This document shows positions 5,884 through 7,899 of a DNA stretch of 7,899 nucleotides, piece by piece. The notes under the pieces are model-generated. The model did not search any database. It was not told the origin of the DNA and saw nothing but the letters and a program-made list of their open reading frames with translations. The DNA lies in the NCBI GenBank assembly GCA_021790615.1, contig JAJYGW010000011.1:1-7899 (forward strand), read 5' to 3'. The translations under genes and the position numbers were made by a program. Within the stretch, counting starts at the first letter, position 1; every line of letters starts with the position of its first letter. The stretch is from Actinomycetes bacterium. Its GTDB lineage: Bacteria; Actinomycetota; Acidimicrobiia; Acidimicrobiales; JAKAOS01.

Positions 5884-6264
5884 GTGCACGTGCCCGAGGA
5901 CCTCCGTTACACGAACGACCACGAGTGGGCCAGGCCCGAGGGGGCTGCCATACGAATCGGCATCACGGACTACGCGCAGGACGCCCTCGGCGACATCGTC
6001 TTCGTCCAGCTGCCGGAGGTGGGGGCCACCGTGCAGGCGGCCGAAGGGCTTGGCGAGGTCGAGTCCACGAAGTCGGTGTCCGACCTCTACGCCCCGGTCT
6101 CGGGGGAGGTGGTCGAAGTGAACGCCGAGCTCGCCGACCGTCCCCAGCTGCTGAACGAGGACCCCTACGGAGAGGGCTGGATCTGTGTGGTCCGTCCGAG
6201 TGACCCGGGCTCGCTCGCCGCGCTCCTCTCGCCCGAGGCGTACCGAGATCTGATCGCCGGCTGA
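5884..6264 (+). CDS. gcvH: Glycine cleavage system H protein (lipoyl carrier)
   Basis: Lipoylated carrier protein of the glycine cleavage system in the cytoplasm. It carries the aminomethyl group from the P protein to the T protein and is reoxidised by the L protein. The full-length 126 residues show YTNDHEW near the N-terminus, ITDYAQDALGDIVFVQLP, and the lipoylation motif ESTKSVSDLYAPVSG with Lys63 as the modified residue. NEDPYGEGW (91-99) is the usual C-terminal signature. GTG 5884 begins HVPEDLRYT, the normal H-protein start, nine bases after the upstream stop. The genes for the P, T and L proteins are not in the window. The pairing with a GarA-like gene and a MerR gene downstream matches Rv1826-Rv1828 of M. 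tuberculosis. Confidence 0.97.
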   Translation: MHVPEDLRYTNDHEWARPEGAAIRIGITDYAQDALGDIVFVQLPEVGATVQAAEGLGEVESTKSVSDLYAPVSGEVVEVNAELADRPQLLNEDPYGEGWICVVRPSDPGSLAALLSPEAYRDLIAG

Positions 6265-6368
6265 GCGTCCGGGCCCGGCGGGCTCTCGGAGTCGGTCGGG
6301 CCTGGCGGGGGGGTTGATTTCGCGAAGCGTCCAGCCGGCGCAGGCCGGGACGGATCTGGCAGAGTACC
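6265..6368 (+). other. Intergenic region between gcvH and the GarA-like gene
   Basis: This 104-base gap holds a CCGGGCCCGG palindrome (6269-6278), a run of seven G (6307-6313), the palindrome TTCGCGAA (6319-6326) and a small stem CCGGC-GCAG-GCCGG (6335-6348). None is a convincing terminator because no T-run follows. Next to the FHA gene start, TACCGT (6365-6370) or CAGAGT (6360-6365) could be a -10 element, and no Shine-Dalgarno sequence is visible, so this gene too may be leaderless. Confidence 0.4.
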
Positions 6369-6848
6369 GTGATGCGCGTGTTCTGCCACAACTGCGGCCA
6401 CCAGAACCTCCAGGAGGCGAACTTCTGCTCGTCGTGCGGGGCGCCCCTCGTACCCCTGAGCGAGGACACCACCGTCACCTTCCAGGCGCTCGAGGGCAGC
6501 GTCGAGGGTGAGGAGGAGCTCACGGTCACCATCCCCGCCATCGAGCGCGGCGATGGCGTGCTGGTCGTCAAGCGCGGCCCGGCGGCCGGCACGCGCTATC
6601 GGCTCGACGCGCCCGTGACGCGGGTCGGGAGACACCCCGAGAGCGACATCTTCCTCGACGACATCACGGTCTCGCGCCGCCATGCCGAGTTCCACCACGA
6701 CGGCCACCGGTTCCTCGTCCGCGACGTGGGCTCGCTCAACGGCACCTACCTGAACCGGGTCCGCATCGAGGAAGCGGACCTCGCCTCGGGGGACGAGGTC
6801 CAGATCGGGAAGTTCAAGCTGATCTTCCTCCTGGCAGAGGAGGGCTGA
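6369..6848 (+). CDS. garA: Zinc-ribbon FHA-domain protein, GarA/OdhI-like metabolic regulator
   Basis: Cytoplasmic phosphothreonine-binding protein. The FHA domain (about 62-155) is very close to GarA of mycobacteria: LVVKRGPAAGTRYRLD, GRHPESDIFLDD with Gly88-Arg89-His90, SRRHAEF (102-108), GSLNGTYLNR (121-130) and GDEVQIGKFKLIFL. A double threonine, EDTTVTFQA (32-40), aligns with the ETTS phosphosite that protein kinases modify in GarA/OdhI. In that family the unphosphorylated form binds 2-oxoglutarate dehydrogenase and glutamate enzymes, and phosphorylation makes the FHA domain bind its own tail. Unusually, residues 6-23 form a zinc ribbon (Cys6, Cys9, Cys20, Cys23) absent from M. tuberculosis GarA. 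The start is uncertain between GTG 6369, ATG 6372 and GTG 6378; all keep the ribbon. It lies 8 bases from the MerR gene. Kinase and targets lie outside the window. Confidence 0.9.
   Translation: MMRVFCHNCGHQNLQEANFCSSCGAPLVPLSEDTTVTFQALEGSVEGEEELTVTIPAIERGDGVLVVKRGPAAGTRYRLDAPVTRVGRHPESDIFLDDITVSRRHAEFHHDGHRFLVRDVGSLNGTYLNRVRIEEADLASGDEVQIGKFKLIFLLAEEG
6837..6844 (+). promoter_or_regulatory. Ribosome binding site of the MerR-type gene
   Basis: GAGGAGGG lies inside the last codons of the FHA gene, 12 bases before GTG 6857. The spacing is long but workable, and points to translation coupled to the upstream gene. Confidence 0.45.
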
Positions 6849-6856
6849 GCGAGACC

Positions 6857-7899
6857 GTGCCCGAGCGCTCCTACCTGTCCATCGGTGACGTGCTCTCGCT
6901 CCTCCAGGGCGAGTTCCCGGACATCACCATCTCGAAGATCCGCTTCCTCGAGAGCCAGGGCCTGCTCGATCCCGAGCGGACCCCGTCGGGCTACCGGAAG
7001 TTCTACGACGAGGACGTCGCCAGGTTGCGCTACATCCTGCGCCAGCAACGGGAGCACTTCCTGCCACTCAAGGTCATCCGGGACCGTCTCGACGTCGAGG
7101 GCGACCTCATCCTCCGCCCCCCGAGCGCCGTCGCCGGCGTCCGCTCGCCCGGCGGGGGACTGTCCGGGGAGGATCTCGCCACGGCCGACGACCCCGACGC
7201 GGCGCGGGAGGCGGGCCAGCCGGCGGGGGCGGGACGGGAGCCGGCCGGCCGGCCCGTGACGACGGCCCGGGGCCCCGGGGCCGAGCGCGCCGGCAGCCAC
7301 ATGGCGAACGGCCAGGGCGCTCGCGCCGACCACCCCGTGGCTGTCGGGGCTGCTCCACCGGGGAGCGGCTCGATGTCGGGTCCTCCGGGGTCCGGGGTAG
7401 CCGGTAGCGGCGCGGCGTGGGCTGCCCGACAGGAGGGCGGGCCCGGCCGAGAACACCTGGGGGGGACCGGCCGTGGGGGAGTCCCCGGTCCGCCGGCGTC
7501 GCCGGGGTCCTCGACACCGCCACCTCGCGAACGCCACACGATCGATCCGCGGGGGGGGCGCCCGGGAGGGCAGCCGTTGGAGACCGGGCCCGGCGAGCGT
7601 CTTCCGAGCCCTTCCTCGCAGTCCGCCACGACGCAGTCCGAGCTGCCGGGTCCCGAGGGCGGAGCAACCAGCGGGCTCCGGCGCACGAGTGAGCTCGGAG
7701 CGGCGCTCGCTGGGCTCCAGGAGCCGCCGCGTCGACCGCCTGCGCCGCAGCGCGACGAGCCACCCCCTGGAACGGGGGCGCCCGCCCGGTCCGGCCCCAC
7801 CCCGAGCAGCGCGAGCGATGGGGACTTCGCCCGGCCACCGATGCGGCTCAGCAAGGAGGAGCTCGCGACCGCGAGTGGGCTCGGCCTCGAGCAGGTCGA
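6857..7899 (+). CDS. ftsR: MerR-family transcription regulator, FtsR/Rv1828-like, with very long linker (3' end outside window)
   Basis: DNA-binding regulator whose N-terminal winged helix (residues about 6-80) has FPDITISKIRFLESQGLL, PERTPSGYRKF and RLRYILRQQREHFLPLKVIRDRL, the pattern of Rv1828 and of corynebacterial FtsR, which controls ftsZ. Conserved sequence resumes at about residue 328 with MRLSKEELATASGLGLEQV, the expected start of the C-terminal domain, and the window ends there. Between them lie about 235-240 residues rich in Gly, Pro, Ala, Arg and Ser with no recognisable fold; in Rv1828, as I recall it, this linker is only some tens of residues. The frame is open throughout despite G7 and G8 runs, and linker codons are less strictly G/C-ended than those of the neighbours. 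GTG 6857 follows the FHA stop by eight bases. The family call is secure; the symbol rests on synteny and motifs. Confidence 0.88.
   Translation, partial: MPERSYLSIGDVLSLLQGEFPDITISKIRFLESQGLLDPERTPSGYRKFYDEDVARLRYILRQQREHFLPLKVIRDRLDVEGDLILRPPSAVAGVRSPGGGLSGEDLATADDPDAAREAGQPAGAGREPAGRPVTTARGPGAERAGSHMANGQGARADHPVAVGAAPPGSGSMSGPPGSGVAGSGAAWAARQEGGPGREHLGGTGRGGVPGPPASPGSSTPPPRERHTIDPRGGRPGGQPLETGPGERLPSPSSQSATTQSELPGPEGGATSGLRRTSELGAALAGLQEPPRRPPAPQRDEPPPGTGAPARSGPTPSSASDGDFARPPMRLSKEELATASGLGLEQV
7459..7558 (+). repeat. Two G homopolymer runs in the linker of the MerR-type gene
   Basis: Seven G at 7459-7465 and eight G at 7551-7558, both in coding sequence. The reading frame joining the conserved N- and C-terminal parts is kept at these lengths. 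Gain or loss of one G would cut off the C-terminal domain. Confidence 0.6.

Noticed and set aside
4546..5922. 458-codon minus-strand frame
   Set aside because: It is antisense to the well-supported fusion gene and lacks any motif.
6269..6278. CCGGGCCCGG palindrome as a gcvH terminator
   Set aside because: Too short, with no usable loop and no T-run; such palindromes are frequent by chance at this GC content.
7030..7854. Minus-strand open frames opposite the MerR-type linker
   Set aside because: Pro/Arg/Gly/Ser-rich mirror of the low-complexity linker. The plus frame joins two conserved domains, so it is the coding one.
1..7899. Mobile element, CRISPR array, tRNA, rRNA or defence system
   Set aside because: No transposase or integrase motif, terminal repeats, regularly spaced repeats or tRNA-like cloverleaf was seen; all genes fit conserved cellular families.

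Overview
The window comes from a very GC-rich genome. Third codon positions are mostly G or C, GTG starts are frequent, and several promoters look leaderless. The order gcvH, garA-like FHA gene, MerR gene resembles the Mycobacterium tuberculosis locus Rv1826-Rv1827-Rv1828, which also has pgsA2 nearby. I infer a member of the Actinomycetota, probably outside the Mycobacteriales and possibly an acidimicrobial lineage. No database search was possible.

Layout. Positions 1-1413 (minus) hold the N-terminal 471 codons of an MMPL/RND membrane transporter that runs off the left edge. A 301-base non-coding gap (1414-1714) carries a nested inverted repeat typical of TetR-type operators. Positions 1715-2464 (minus) encode a CcdA-type thiol-disulfide membrane protein. 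It is divergent, across 38 bases, from a plus-strand series: a CDP-alcohol phosphatidyltransferase (2503-3324), a sugar-1-phosphate nucleotidyltransferase fused to a phosphohexomutase-like domain (3355-5874), gcvH (5884-6264), a zinc-ribbon/FHA protein of the GarA/OdhI type (6369-6848), and a MerR-family regulator of the FtsR/Rv1828 type (6857 to beyond the right edge). There is no sign of mobile elements, CRISPR arrays, tRNA or rRNA.

How the genes may work together. The first two plus-strand genes make envelope precursors: phospholipid head groups and a nucleotide sugar. The next three form the actinobacterial gcvH-garA-ftsR block, which links a lipoyl carrier of one-carbon/glycine metabolism, a phosphorylation-controlled regulator of 2-oxoglutarate and glutamate enzymes, and a transcription factor tied to cell division in Corynebacterium. 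This is inference from synteny and motifs.

Most noteworthy: (1) three genes share the same TANNNT-N6-GTG arrangement, predicting leaderless transcripts, and two of these promoters lie back to back; (2) the phosphohexomutase half of the fusion has lost every catalytic loop; (3) the GarA-like protein carries a zinc ribbon beside a preserved double-threonine phosphosite; (4) the MerR regulator has a low-complexity linker of about 235-240 residues between its two conserved parts, encoded by DNA with G7 and G8 runs.
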